DNA of 64,000 nucleotides from Prunella strophiata (taxonomy: Eukaryota; Chordata; Aves; Passeriformes; Prunellidae): assembly GCA_036583965.1 (NCBI GenBank), contig JAZBQD010000030.1:112559889-112623888 (forward strand), read 5' to 3'. The stretch's first letter is position 1, and every line of letters starts with the position of its first letter. Below, one piece after another: positions 1 to 11,905 of this stretch. The translations under genes were made by a program, and so were the position numbers. The notes below the pieces were generated by a model. It did not search any database. It saw only the letters and a program-made list of their open reading frames with translations, and had not been told where the DNA came from.

Positions 1-958
1 AAGGCAACAAACAGGGTAGCTCTGATGTTTCCTTCGAGTTTCCTGTCCTGGCTTGGGATCAGCTCCATCCTGTCGATGGTGCTGAGTCTTTTCACTGACT
101 TCTGTGAACTTTGAGTTGGGCTGGGTTATCCCAGCCAAGAAATCCAGCTCTGTGGAGGGTCCTGGGCTGCACGGCATTCACTTGGTGATTTATTTTCAAT
201 TTGTTTTATAAACATGCAACAAAACTAATAAATTATATAAAAAACAAGTTTTGTTTAAAAAAATTTCAGACCATTTCCTAATTTTCTTTTTTTAACTTTC
301 TTTTAATCATCAAGTAGTTTAATAGCATTACTGCTGAATTCTTAGGGTTTCTCATACTAGTGAGATTAAAAATGCATTTTCCTTTGATTTAGAATCCACA
401 GGGTTTAAGGAAATTTACTTGCTCCAGTTATAAAGCTGAAATGAAAGGTAGACAGGAATGTAACCTCTGGATGTCATCCTCTTCAGCACTGTGCATTCAG
501 AGCCAAAGCAATTCAAGAGAGTGAATTCCATTACTGGTTCTAATAAGATAGGAAAAGTGCATAGTAAATCTTTACAATGCCAACTAAATCACTGGTGCTT
601 TATGCCAAAGGAGGCAAGTTTAGTAGAAAGATTTTTTAATGGGCCAGGTTGAATTATTTTTAAAAGAAGAGAGTCCCTAAGAGGTTGTTAAATCTCTGCT
701 TAGAGCCCTGAGTAAGGATCTTGTTTTTCAAGATGCTGATCGAGTTGAGAGTTCCTGCTGTCTGTACTCAGTGAGAATTCAGATGGTTTTGAAGAGGGAA
801 GCTCACACACAGTTAGGAATTGTAGTTGTGCCACTTACCTGATGTGAGAAAACCCCTCCTTGTCAATACCACCTTTCTAGAAAAAGGAAATTGAAAGTGG
901 TCAGATCTTTTTTCTCCAAGGAAAGATCTTTGTTTAGCAAAATAATGGAATCTTTAAC

Positions 959-1148
959 GTGAGGGCAGCAAGGCCCTGGCACAGGGTGCCCAGAGCAGCT
1001 GTGGCTGCCCCTGGATCCCTGGCAGTGCCCAAGGCCAGGCTGGACACTGGGGCTGGGAGCAGCCTGGGACAGTGGAAGCTGTCCCTGCCCATGGCACTGG
1101 ATGAATTTTAAGGTCCCTTCCAGCCCAAACCACTCCATGATTCTGAGA
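959..1148 (+). mobile_element. CR1 LINE 3' fragment
   Basis: Sense-strand CR1 tail: the block reading ccaaggccaggctggacact is followed by a short GGTCCCTTCC segment and a degenerate ATTCTATG-type end. It is truncated at the 5' end and has no reading frame of its own. Confidence 0.85.
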
Positions 1149-1429
1149 TGATTTGGTTTTCTCACTTAGAATGGGAAGCTTTAGATCCAGGCATTAAAAA
1201 TGAAATACAGATTCCAAAGCTGTTTGTTGGGCAAGTGGGTTGCAGGTTTGACAACTGCAACATCTTCTTTAAAAATAAATCATTTAAATAGATGTTGGAA
1301 ATATTTTGAGCTAAAGCACAATCTGTGAAACGTGCATGTAAATTACTGACTTTAAACTCATTCTGTGTGAATTTTCTCTCTGCAACAGCACCCAGATCTT
1401 TTTCAATCAGCATGAATGTGAAACCTTAC

Positions 1430-1750
1430 AGAGTTACAGAATCATTGAGGTTGGACAGGACTTCCAAACAAACCAAGTCCCAGCTGTGCCCTGTGCCCAC
1501 CTTGTCCCCAGCCCAGAGCACTCAGTGCCACCTGCAGGGGACACCTGCAGGGATGGGCACTGCAAAGCTCCCTGGGCAGCCCCTGCCAAGGCCTGAGCAG
1601 CCTTTCCATGGGCAAATTCCTGCTGCTGGCCAAGCTGAGCCTGCCCTGGCCCAGCCTGAGGCCGTTCCCTCTGCTCCTGTCCCTGTTCCCTGGAGCAGAG
1701 CCCGACCCCCCCGGCTGTGCCCTCCTGGCAGGGACTTGTGCAGAGCCACA
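1430..1750 (-). mobile_element. CR1 LINE fragment, antisense
   Basis: The + strand begins with the reverse complement of a CR1 tail (acagaatcattgaggttgga) and continues through the usual CR1 3' text (dropping into CCTGGGCAGCCCC). It is a different, older subfamily from the copy at 959. Several 60-140 residue open frames here are chance readings of the repeat. Confidence 0.8.
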
Positions 1751-3524
1751 TGATTTCCCTTATTTGCTGTCTTCAAATTGGCTTCTTTTCCCCCACACCT
1801 TCATCACATCCTTAATGTAACCTTTTAGCACCCAGACCAGACCAAATTCCGTTTCAAATAATGTTTCTCTTCTGAGCTTGGGTCTTCATAAAACTGTTTG
1901 CCTCTTTTGTAGAATTTTTATTTGGCCTCTGTCCATCTCATCTGCTTCTTGGAAGATCAAATTCTCGCCAGGTCTCAGCATTTTTATTGGGAATCTTGTG
2001 ATATTTAGCAGCTAAGGGTCAGTTTCTTGAATTATGTGAACATTTGAAACCTTCAGTGTTCACTGACAAAAGGCTCTAGTTCTAAAAATTTTACCTTAAA
2101 AGCCAAGATACAGACCCAAACCACACTGGGTTTAAGTACTTTTTTTTTTCCAAGGCCTGATCCAAAACTTTCTATGGTCAACTTTCTGGTTTGTAAGCTG
2201 GGATTCAGATGTTTTCTTGTCATCAGGTTAAATCTTATTCCTGAAAGTGTCAAGAAATAAAGCTGGAAGTTTGACCTCTTGGAGAAGTGTATTTGCTGTG
2301 TAGTAACTGCCAAAAGCTTTAGCTTATATTTTTAAAAAAATTGAAAATACTCAAATTTCCTATCACAAAATTGTGATTATATAATCACAAGTAAAGAAAA
2401 TGCATTTCTATTTATATATTCATAGAATTGTTCCCTCCAAATATTGCAATTTAGGGAGTTTGAAGGTTTTTATTACACTGCAGAGGGTCAATTAAAGATG
2501 CTCTAGGTTACTTGAGAAAGGCCAGCATTAAGTGGAGTGTCTGTGAGCCCCAAGGCATTACTTTCCTTTTTAACCTTTCCTAATTCTCTGTTTCTTTCCT
2601 TAGTGAAAAAAAGAGAAATTCAGAAGGTTGAGTAAGAAATTGAGTTAAAATGTTGCAAAAAAGTTCTGTATGAAAGTTTCAAGTAGAGGTAGAAAGCAGT
2701 GGGATGTGGAATTAAGGTGACAAGAAAAAATGTTAAATTTTCTGTCAGTAAAAATATTTAGAATTCACAATGGCATGACCTTAAAAATAATGGAATTTCA
2801 GGGAAAAACATGTGTATATTGCTTGTCTTATCTGCCTTCTAATTCACAAATATTGTACTGAAAATGAAAATCAACAGTCTTTTTAGCTGATTCCAGAATT
2901 TAGGTTCAGAGGAACCTAAGGTTCAGTAAGATCATGAAAGTTGGCAGCCACCATTGTTAAAAAGGAAGCTTGATAAATCCTCAATTAACTCTTTTGAAAT
3001 CCTAGTTAAATAGGATTGGGATGATGCTGAAAATGAAATTTCTGAGTTTGATAAAGACACTAAAACTAGACTCTCAGAAGGGGGAACTTGATTTAAAATT
3101 TGATTTAAAATAATTTTCCCACTGCTCCATGAACAACTGAAGAAATAATAATCAGTGCCAGTCAGTGCTGCTAAAAAAACCAAACCAATGTGAAAAGTGG
3201 GAAAACCAAATCTGTTGAGGAAGTTCTTTGAGTCATGAAGTGTCCTAAGGAGGACAAAGGTTTCAATTTTTTTGAGCTGTCAGCTTTGTATTGGAGAGAC
3301 ACTGTCAGAAAAGAAAAACAAAGTCACTATCCTGTGAATTTTCATGGCAGTCAGTATAAACTGAAATCTCCAGTGTTCCAGAGACCATTCACAATCACCA
3401 AGTTTGTTTAAATGAATGAGAAGGTGGCCAAGCAAAGGAGAACAGAGGCCCAAACTTCCAAAAAAAAAAGTCTGGATTTGCAAACAGAGAAGTGCTATGC
3501 AAAATACAGCCTCAATTCAGAGAA

Positions 3525-4050
3525 TTCACAGAATCACTGGGTTGGATGAGACCTCTGAGATCATCGAGTCCAACCCAGCCCCAACCCTGGCACCCAGTGC
3601 CACCTCCAGGCTTTGTTAAACACACCCAGGGATGGGGACTCCACCACCTCCCTGGGCAGCCATTCCACAACTTTATCACCCTTTCTGTGAAAAACTTTTT
3701 CCTGCTATCCATCCTGTGTTTCCCTTGGTGCAGCTTGAGGCTGTGTGCTCTGGTTGTGTCAGTGCTGCCTGGAGAAAGAGCCCAGTCCCAGCTGAGCCCA
3801 GGCACCTTTCAGGAGCTGTGCAGAGCTGAGGGCACCCCTGAGTCTCCTTTTCTCCAGTTGAGCACCCCCAGCTCCCTCAGTGCTTCCTCTCAGGGTTTGT
3901 GTTCCCAGCCCCTCTCCAGCCTCGCTGTCCCCTCTGAGTGTCCCAAGGTCCTTCCCAAGCTGAGGGGCCAGAGCTGGGCACAGCACTCCAGGTGTGCCCT
4001 CACCAGTGCCCAGGGCAGGGCAGAATGAGCTCCCTGCTCCTGCTGGCAGT
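3525..4050 (-). mobile_element. CR1 LINE fragment, about 520 bp, antisense
   Basis: The + strand starts with ttcacagaatcactgggttg, the reverse complement of a CR1 3' end, and reads on through about 500 bp of CR1 3' region. It is nearly the same, base for base, as the copy at 21040-21587, which suggests both came from one recently active subfamily. No reverse transcriptase frame survives. Confidence 0.88.
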
Positions 4051-4339
4051 TACCCCTGGGTTTCCCTAGATTCCCCTAGATTCCCTGGCTGACTATTCCC
4101 ACACCTTCCCCATGCTCCAGCCACCAGCAGAACCCTCTGGCATCACAGACTTCACCCTGGTTTCCATCATTCATGGTCTTTCCTTCTCCGAATTTCTTTA
4201 ATCTCATTTTGCACTACTTAATCTCTTCTTCTGTTTTCTTCTTCACTCACATTGCAATTACTTTGCTTTATTTAATCCTCAGTTGCCCTCAGTTTCTAAA
4301 CACACATTTCTGAAGGACAGAGCTGGTTTTACACTGTTT

Positions 4340-4666
4340 GTCTCTCTTGGAGAGGGACTTTTCACAAGGGATGGAGGGACAGGACCCAGGCAATGGCTCC
4401 CAGTGCCAGAGGGCAGGGCTGGGTGGGATGTTGGGAATGAGGAATTGTTCCCTGGCAGGGTGGGCAGGGGCTGGGATGGAATTGCCAGAGCAGCTGTGGC
4501 TGCCCCTGGATCCCTGGCAGTGCCCAAGGCCAGGCTGGACACTGGGGCTGGAGCAGCCTGGCACAGTGGAAGGTGTCCCTGCCATGGCAGGGGGTTGGAA
4601 CTGGATGATCTTTAAGATCCCTTCCAACCCTGAACCTTTCCAAACCATTCTATAATTCTGTGATCT
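4340..4666 (+). mobile_element. CR1 LINE 3' fragment
   Basis: Sense CR1 with the full 3' sequence: a GAGGGACAGGAC block, the GGCCAGGCTGGACACTGG block, GATGATCTTTAAGATCCC, and an end in two degenerate ATTCTRTG units (ccattctataattctgtgat). Confidence 0.9.
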
Positions 4667-6045
4667 TCACAAAACATCTTACACCCCTTTCCAGCAGAAA
4701 CACAGTTCACCCAACTTGTCAAGTTCAGGTCTTGTGGAAATGTTTCTAACGGTAGTTTGCTCATGTGGGAAAATTTTTCCCTCTGAATAATGAAAATAAG
4801 GGGGAACAGCCCCAAATGTATCAGCAGCAGCCTCTTCTTTAATCCTGTTGTTGCTGGATGGGGCATTTTGGCTTTTTTAATTCCATGTGATGGGTGCTGG
4901 CTCTGGCAGAGGATTGGGAGAGAGAATTTTCAGTTATCATCCACAGATCCTTGCCATGATGTGAAAAAAAATCACTCTGTATTTTAAGAAACAGCTGGTT
5001 TATTTTCATGTCTCCATCTGAGACACTTTAATTGTGATTTTCAGTGCTTTTCTATTTCCCACAGAATTTTCATTAATAGCCTTTTTAAGAGCTTTTCATC
5101 TGACTTGAAATGGGACATTATTCTGCTCAGCTGCTAAAAGTGCATGGGCTGCCACCAAGCTCAGTTAATGCTGAAGTTGTTCTAATGCTCTGAGAAATAT
5201 CTATTAATTAGATGCTCTTAGCTCTTATTTGCAAATAGTTCTATTTATGGCAATAGAAGTGCTCATATAAAAGATAAATTTGGAATGCAGATTTTTTAGC
5301 TAGCAAGTTTTAAAATGAGCAGTGTGGTTTTCATTGCAAGGAATGATGATTTCACTGACACTTCAAAAATTCTGCAAAACTTAGAATAATACCCTGAAAG
5401 ATGTTCCTTGAAATGCAGAATCAGGAGCTCTGGACTTTGATACAAATAAGAACTAATTTTTCAAATAACTGACATTCTTTGTGCATGTCACTGTAGTGGT
5501 TTTTTGTTATATATTGACACGGTGACCAATATTTAATGTACTCAACATACAAAAGCTATCTGAGAAAAAGTGGAATATAAGAAGATGTGTCAGGAATTTA
5601 AAATGTTTCTAGCAAATGTTTTCTCCACAATTGTGCCTGAAGCTTCAGAGGGTCATTAACAGCTTTAAAACACAAGTGGTCAGTGATGAAATACTCCACA
5701 TGAGGAAACAAAAAATTGTACTGAAGCTTTAGATCTGTTTTCCATATTCTTACAAAAGAGTTGGTTTCTAAAGATCTGTTTTAGATTTAAGTCTCACTGG
5801 AAGTATCTTATAAGAAAGCTTTTATATACTTAAAAGATGTTCTGAAGAGTCAAGAGTTCCCCTGATTGCACCAGTGAAGTGTTCCTTTAACTCTGATGGG
5901 GCAAAATGAATTTGCTAATTGTTTAGGTAAAATTGCTGTGTGAAATCCTCAACAATCTGTGTTTGGCTGGCTGAAAATTTACAGTATTGAGAAATTGATG
6001 CTTTGAACAGATGCTCAGTTCAGACATAGATACCAACAGGAAAGA

Positions 6046-6292
6046 TGGAGAGGGACTCTACTAGAGTGACAGGACAAGGGAGAATGGCTTCAAACTGCCA
6101 GAGGGCAGGGTTGGATGAGATTTTTGGGAAGGAATTGTTCCCAGAGCAGCTGTGGCAGCCCCTGGATCCCTGGCAGTGCCCAAGGCCAGGCTGGACACTG
6201 GGGCGGGGAGCAGCCTGGCACAGTGGAAGGTGTCCCTGCCCATAGCAAGGGAGCTGGAATTAGGTATCTTTAAGATCCCTTCCAACCTGAAA
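6046..6292 (+). mobile_element. CR1 LINE 3' fragment, tail missing
   Basis: Sense CR1 of the same type as 4340-4666, with an internal deletion after GGAATTGTTCCC. It stops at CCCTTCCAACC and lacks the ATTCTATG tail. Confidence 0.85.
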
Positions 6293-6931
6293 ATTTGCTT
6301 TTTCTTCCCCTTTTACAGGGCTTTTCTCTTTACCTTCATTCCACGACTTGTCTGCATGTGTAGTAGCCTTTCATTTATTATTTTCTGGTCATTCAAATTG
6401 AAAAAATAACCTCTGGCACAGCTGTGACAGTCACACTGCTCACACTTTAACTTCTGCTTTGTATCTGTTTCCCTCAGCTTGTGTCTCTTCTGTGTTAGCT
6501 GTAAGCATTTTCTGACAAGGGCTGTCTAATCCTTTGCCTTAGTTCTGTGCCCAAGAGAGCAGAATCCATTTATTTCTTGCATTTAGCACTGTGTAAAACT
6601 CATGGTTAGTAAATACTTTTGAGGCACTGGAAATGTCCTTTTTGCTGCAGAATTTCAGCAAGTTTAAGTAGAAGTGCACAGTAGGAAGTCAGCACATTGT
6701 GACATGAGTGTTGCCCCACATCTCCCTCTCTGCTGGGTGCACCTTTCATGGTCATGCCAGGTCCCTCTGACAAATGGTTGTGTTTGGGTTTTCATTGCAC
6801 TGACTGCAACATCTGTGGGTTTGCATCTTTTATCAACAGAAAAAAAGACAGAAACCACATTTTTCTCTTTCATTATAGAAGGTGTGTCTCTCTACTCAAA
6901 GATTTCAAAGCTGATCAGATTCTTGATTTCA

Positions 6932-7156
6932 CGGATTCATAGAATAGTTTGGGATGGAAGGAACCTTAATGATCACCCAGTTCCAACCCCCTGGGACACC
7001 TCCCACTGTGCCAGGCTGCTCCCAGCCCCAGTGTCCAGCCTGGCCTTGGGCACTGCCAGGGATCCAGGGGCAGCCACAGCTGCTCTGGGCACCCTGTGCC
7101 AGGGCCTGCCCACCCTCACAGAGAGCAGTTCCTTCCCAATCTAACCTGCCCTCTTT
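6932..7156 (-). mobile_element. CR1 LINE, 3' half, split by an LTR
   Basis: Antisense CR1: the + strand begins ggattcatagaatagtttgg and runs through the GGCAGCCACAGCTGCTC block to CTAACCTGCCCTCTTT. There the CR1 text breaks off and the LTR at 7157-7781 begins. The CR1 resumes at 7782 with the same CTCTTT, followed by CAGTTTGAAGCC. Confidence 0.88.
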
Positions 7157-7781
7157 TGTCAGGTCTCTCATGTGCTCTCAAGAGACCCTGAGATGTTTGT
7201 GAGTCTCTGTGTCCCAGCCCAAGCACTGAAGAAGGAGTCAGGACTCTTCATTTGTGCTCTCCAAGGTTGTTTATTTCTCCTTAACCATTACATTCTTTCC
7301 CTGACCAGCCCAGGTCTGTTCAGCAGCTCAGTCCCAGGCACACTGCCCACCTCTGGGTGGTGTTGTCTTTTTATACTAAAAACTACCTGTACATTATTTA
7401 CAGTTATTTTCCAATACCTATCACCTGTGTTACACAGTCCAACTCTACTCTAAGCCAATCCAAAAGTGCCACCATCACCCAGAAGATGGAGGCTGTAGAA
7501 GAAGGAGAAAGAAGGACAGAACACACCCAAATTCCTCCATCTTGACCCCCAAACCCTCATTCTAAAAAACTCCAAAATTCTACTTTTTCACCCTGTGATA
7601 AACTAACTCTTACTCTACTTAATTTGTGTGGCTTGTAACTTTTCACATAAGGCTGGTAATTTTTTCCATGGGTCAGAATCAAAGGCACAGGGGTCTTGTG
7701 CTCTGTGCCAAGGTCTCTGAGCCCCCTGCCAGGGGACTGGAGCCATCCAGGGCAGCCAGAGGGATGTGCTGGGTTCCAACA
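7157..7781 (-). mobile_element. Solo LTR of an avian endogenous retrovirus
   Basis: This 625-bp block starts TG and ends CA on the + strand and is flanked by an exact 6-bp direct repeat, CTCTTT (7151-7156 and 7782-7787). Read on the minus strand it has the order of a retroviral LTR: a start at TGTTGGAACCC, a TATAAAAAG box (plus-strand 7367-7375) and an AATAAA signal (plus-strand 7270-7275), ending in CCTGACA. Six-base target duplications are usual for ERVK-type (class II) elements, so that class is likely but not proven. No internal viral genes lie next to it, so this is the product of LTR-LTR recombination. It sits inside a CR1 copy and is therefore younger than that CR1. Confidence 0.88.
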
Positions 7782-8090
7782 CTCTTTCAGTTTGAAGCCA
7801 TCCTCCCTGTGTCCTGTCATTACATATCTTCATCTTCCAGCTCTCCTGGAGCCCCTTTTTGCCCTGGAAGGGGCTCTGGGGTCTCCCTGGAGTCTTTTCT
7901 TCCCCAGCTGAACACCCCCAGGTCTCTCAGCCTGGCTCCAGAGCAGAGGGGCTCCAGCCCTGGGATCAACTTCATGACCTCCTCTGGGCTCTCTCCAGCA
8001 GCTCCAGCTCCTCCCAGGGCTGTGCCAGGGCTGGGGCAGCTCTGCAGCTGGGCTCTCACCTGAGCAGGGCACAGGGACAGAATTCCCAAT
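7782..8090 (-). mobile_element. CR1 LINE, 5' part of the copy split by the LTR
   Basis: Antisense CR1 resuming directly after the LTR with ctctttcagtttgaagcc. It continues through CAGCTGAACACCCCCAGG and the CTCTGGGCTCTCTCCAGCAG block. It joins to 6932-7156 if the LTR and one CTCTTT are taken out. Confidence 0.85.
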
Positions 8091-10674
8091 CCCTTTCCTG
8101 CTGCCCAGGCTATGGATCAGCCCAAGCCACAGTTTGGGGAAGATTATTCCAATTGTGATTATTCTCCACTAGTTTTTTCCTTACTTGTATAATCCTCATG
8201 GCCAGAAAGGCTGGAATGATTTGTTCCTTCCTTCCTTTTATTCCTTCAAATACAGAAACGGGATTTTCAAATGTCATGGTAGCATTTATCATTTTCTTTT
8301 ATCACATGTGTCTCAATGAATGGATTTCATTCCTATGGGAGCTCAGTGCATAGGTTTTCTTGGTCTACTGAATAGCAGGAGCATTGGAGATTGCTCAGGT
8401 CAGCCAGGAACTAAATGAACAAGCTCATCTGGTTTTCCCTTCTTACCGAACAACATCTATCATTTCTCTTTATTTAATCCATGCTTTCATTTTATTAGAT
8501 TGCAGAGAGGCAGAAATGGTGTCTGTTTACATTCCTTACTGATCCAGCTTGAAATGCTGACCAAGTATGGCTCGAGGAGTCTATAAAAAGATGGGGTAGT
8601 TTCTGCCTCTCAGACATGTAAAGGTGTTCCTGGGAGCTCCAGACCCAGAGTGCAAATCAGTTAAGCCTCCTCGACAATTTTGAAACCTCAAATCCTTTGA
8701 AATAGTTGGCAACCTGCCTGTTGCATATTTACAGTTACACAACTCACAACTCTTCCCCTCTGTGACTTCTAAAAGTTCCTCCTTCCTTTTTTTTCTCTGG
8801 GTCCCTTGGCAGCATCACAACAGCTCCTCTGCCTCCCTCCAGCTCTTCCCCCAGCCCTCCTCCCCTTTATCTCTCTCTCTCTCCTTAGTGTGGCACATTG
8901 TTCTGGGGAAATGGGTTGTTTGGAGTTCACACTTTGTTTTCCTGCTGTTTTTCTGGGAAGCTGGACGTGGCACGAAAGATATGGGAACAGCTTGTAGGAA
9001 ATGGGTTTGTTTGGGGAAACAATAAAAGAGAAACAGCCTGCATACCTCTCTACCTCTCCTGGATGTTGGAAGGCCTGGATTACAGTGTGTAAAGACATTT
9101 TTGGGGTCATTTTTCAATACATCCCAAAGAAAAGCAAATAAAAATATTTTCTTTTAGCATATCTTAAGCTTTGCATCCACCCAGCTTCATTTCTTGTAGC
9201 AATGTGTATTAAACACTTGTTAGTGATATATGGGGAAAAAACATCTTAAAAATCATCTTAAAGGTTACTATTGCTGTGGTAAATGCAGATCTCACAGGTC
9301 TGGACAGGAGATTCTCTTCATTTGCATTGGAAGTTCACTTTTCCATCAGTGACAATGATGTTTTTTGTCTTTCTGGAGCTGATGTTGGTGCTGTTGCAAA
9401 AACCAGTCAGTGTCAGAGCTGCAGGGTCTGGATTTTGACTGATAACTTTGATAATCACTAGTTTGGAAGAAATATTGCCACAGGGATAAGGCTGCAGGAT
9501 TTTTCTTGCCACCACATCAAAGATATTGCCACGTGCATTTTCCCTTTCTTCTTCATGTGTAAAATTAAAAATGGGCCACAACCTCTTTCTACTGCATATG
9601 AGATCCACAAGCTCCTACAATCATAAAATGGTTTGAGTTGGAAGATTAAATTTGTGAGGCAGAGCTCTTAAAAAAAAGGAGAAGGAATGAAACAGTTGAA
9701 AATTTTCTGAAGTAATTGTTTATATTTTGTGATTTTGAAGATTTTATTTAGAAAGACATTGCTTAAATGAAGTAATAAGAACTTAGTTTAAAAGCAAAAA
9801 CACAGGTGTAAATGGGATTAGATTTTTTTTATGCTGTCACAAAACAATTTGTTTTGTGTGTGTGTGTGTGAGAGAGAGTTTCTTTTTGGGATGGTTCTGT
9901 TTTGATTTATTTGGGGACAAACAAAGAATGTTCACTTTGTCTGCCATAGGTATGAAACAACATTTTCTTCTGATCCATTGGTTTGGCTACTTCTCTAAAT
10001 GCAATATATCAAAAACAATATCAGTTTTTTGGAATGATTGTAGTTAACGTTTGAGCTAAAACAACAATATCCTTATTTTATACTGGTTAAGCAGAGTAAA
10101 TTAAATATCCTTGAAGAAAAGCAGGCACTTAACTTTATTGCTGTTTCACTAAACCCTCTCCTGTGTTTGCACCCAAAGAAATGACTTAGTGCTGTGACAT
10201 TCAATCCTGTCTTAATTTCATTAGTCATGTTTTGTGGCAGATGACTAAAATAATGTGTGCAGAAGTATGAATCAAGATATTCATTATAAACAATTATAGG
10301 AAAGTATGCTGGGCTATACACTGCAAAGGTTATCGTGACAGGAAGTCATATTTTACATACACAGTGGGCATATTTGGAAAGTTCATTCTGAATTTAGAGG
10401 ATTACCCATCTGAGCAATATTCCATATGCTCCTGAAATGGGGAATACCATGAGAGGCATGCAATACTGCATGTGTATATATCCAGTGTATACATGGGAGC
10501 TCCAGAGTAAAAGGTGTCTGAGGAAAAGGAAGGGAGAAAAACATAAACAAAAGATTTTCTGCTCCAATGCTGTGCAAAAATGGAGAGCACTGTTAACAGA
10601 GTAAATTTTTTAAAAGCAATATAAATTTCTGGTTTAATTCCAGTTGTCTAATGTGGAGAAGTCAGTAAAATATA

Positions 10675-10892
10675 TAGAATTATAGAATCATGGGATGATT
10701 TGGTTTAGAAGGGACCTTAAAAATCATCTTTTTGCCACCCTCTGCTATGGCAGGGACACCTTCCACTGTGCCAGGCTGCTCCCAGCCCCAGTGTCCAACC
10801 TGGCCTTGGGCACTGCCAGGGATCCAGGGGCAGCCACAGCTGCTCTGGGAAATTCCATCCCAACCCCTGCCCACCCTGCCAGGGAAGAATCA
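10675..10892 (-). mobile_element. CR1 LINE 3' fragment, antisense
   Basis: The + strand opens with tagaattatagaatcatggg, the reverse complement of the tandem CR1 tail, then the GGGACACCTTCCACTGTGCC and GGGCAGCCACAGCTGCTCTG blocks. It is 5'-truncated at CCTGCCAGGGAAGAA. Confidence 0.88.
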
Positions 10893-11072
10893 CATCAAGA
10901 CAAAATACACTTGGAGGTGAATAAAAACATCCATACAAACAAAGATTGCTTGAGCAGCATTTGCAGAATCTTTCAAGCAAGGAGATTCACCAGAGTTGAA
11001 TGTGGTCAGTGCTCTCTAAATAGCAAAGTGAAAGAGTTTTAAATACATCTGAAGGTGATCACAGGCTTAGTT

Positions 11073-11150
11073 GAGGTGTTGGGGCTGGGTTGGACTCGAT
11101 GATCTTGAAAGTCTCTTCCAACCTGGTCATTCTGTGAATTCAGTGAATTC
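11073..11150 (+). mobile_element. Short CR1 LINE tail
   Basis: About 75 bp of sense CR1 3' end: GGTTGGACTCGATGATCTTG, CTCTTCCAACCTGG, then ATTCTGTGAATTC. Confidence 0.75.
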
Positions 11151-11699
11151 AGGGAACCATCTGAGATAATGCTTCTAGCTGGACTTGCTCACACACCCAG
11201 CAGCCCAACCTTTTGTTTTCCTGTGATTTCCTTGGGGTAATTTGGGGATATTTGAAGCTGAGGCTGCCCTGTGAGTGCAGGTTTTGCAGCAGGAAGATGA
11301 GTGACCCCCTGGTGACACAGCCACGCTCACCCCTGGGTGTGCACGTGCACAAACACCACGCTCAGACCCTGCAGGGAAGCCGTGGGTCACCGAGGAGCTC
11401 AGCTCGTGGCCTCCATCCAAGTGTCATTTCCCTCATGCTCTCAGGCATTCCTAAAAAACGAGCCTTCACTGGAAAGGAAACTCCTTTGGATGCATTTTAT
11501 TTTTTTTTTTTCGGGTTTCCTCAGTGCAGTGGATGTAAAGATCTCTTCATTCCTTGCCATACATTTTTAATCTCTCTGCTGATGAGCTTGTCCTTGGTAC
11601 TTGCTATGCTTTAGGGAGATGTGTTTGAATGCCTGAGTTATTTTTACTTTAAAATTTCCTTAGAGATTGAGGGTGGGATCCTCTAAAAACATTCATGTG

Positions 11700-11802
11700 T
11701 GCATATACTTAGGAGTGTGTGTATATAAATATATACTACATATATACATATAAATATTTTTAAAAATATATACTTATTTATATATATATGTAATATATAT
11801 AT

Positions 11803-11854
<52 letters not shown>

Positions 11855-11905
11855 AATGAATGACATATATAAAATAGGACTATGTAATTATATATAAAAT
11901 ATATC
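11700..11905. repeat. (AT)n microsatellite
   Basis: A 200-bp AT-rich block with an uninterrupted alternating TA run at 11809-11849. The flanks are degenerate TATA and ATAAAT units. Such runs slip easily, so the length is likely to vary between individuals. Confidence 0.95.

Noticed and set aside
3492..4028. A 178-residue frame
   Set aside because: It lies wholly on an antisense CR1 copy and recurs in part at 21084-21473.
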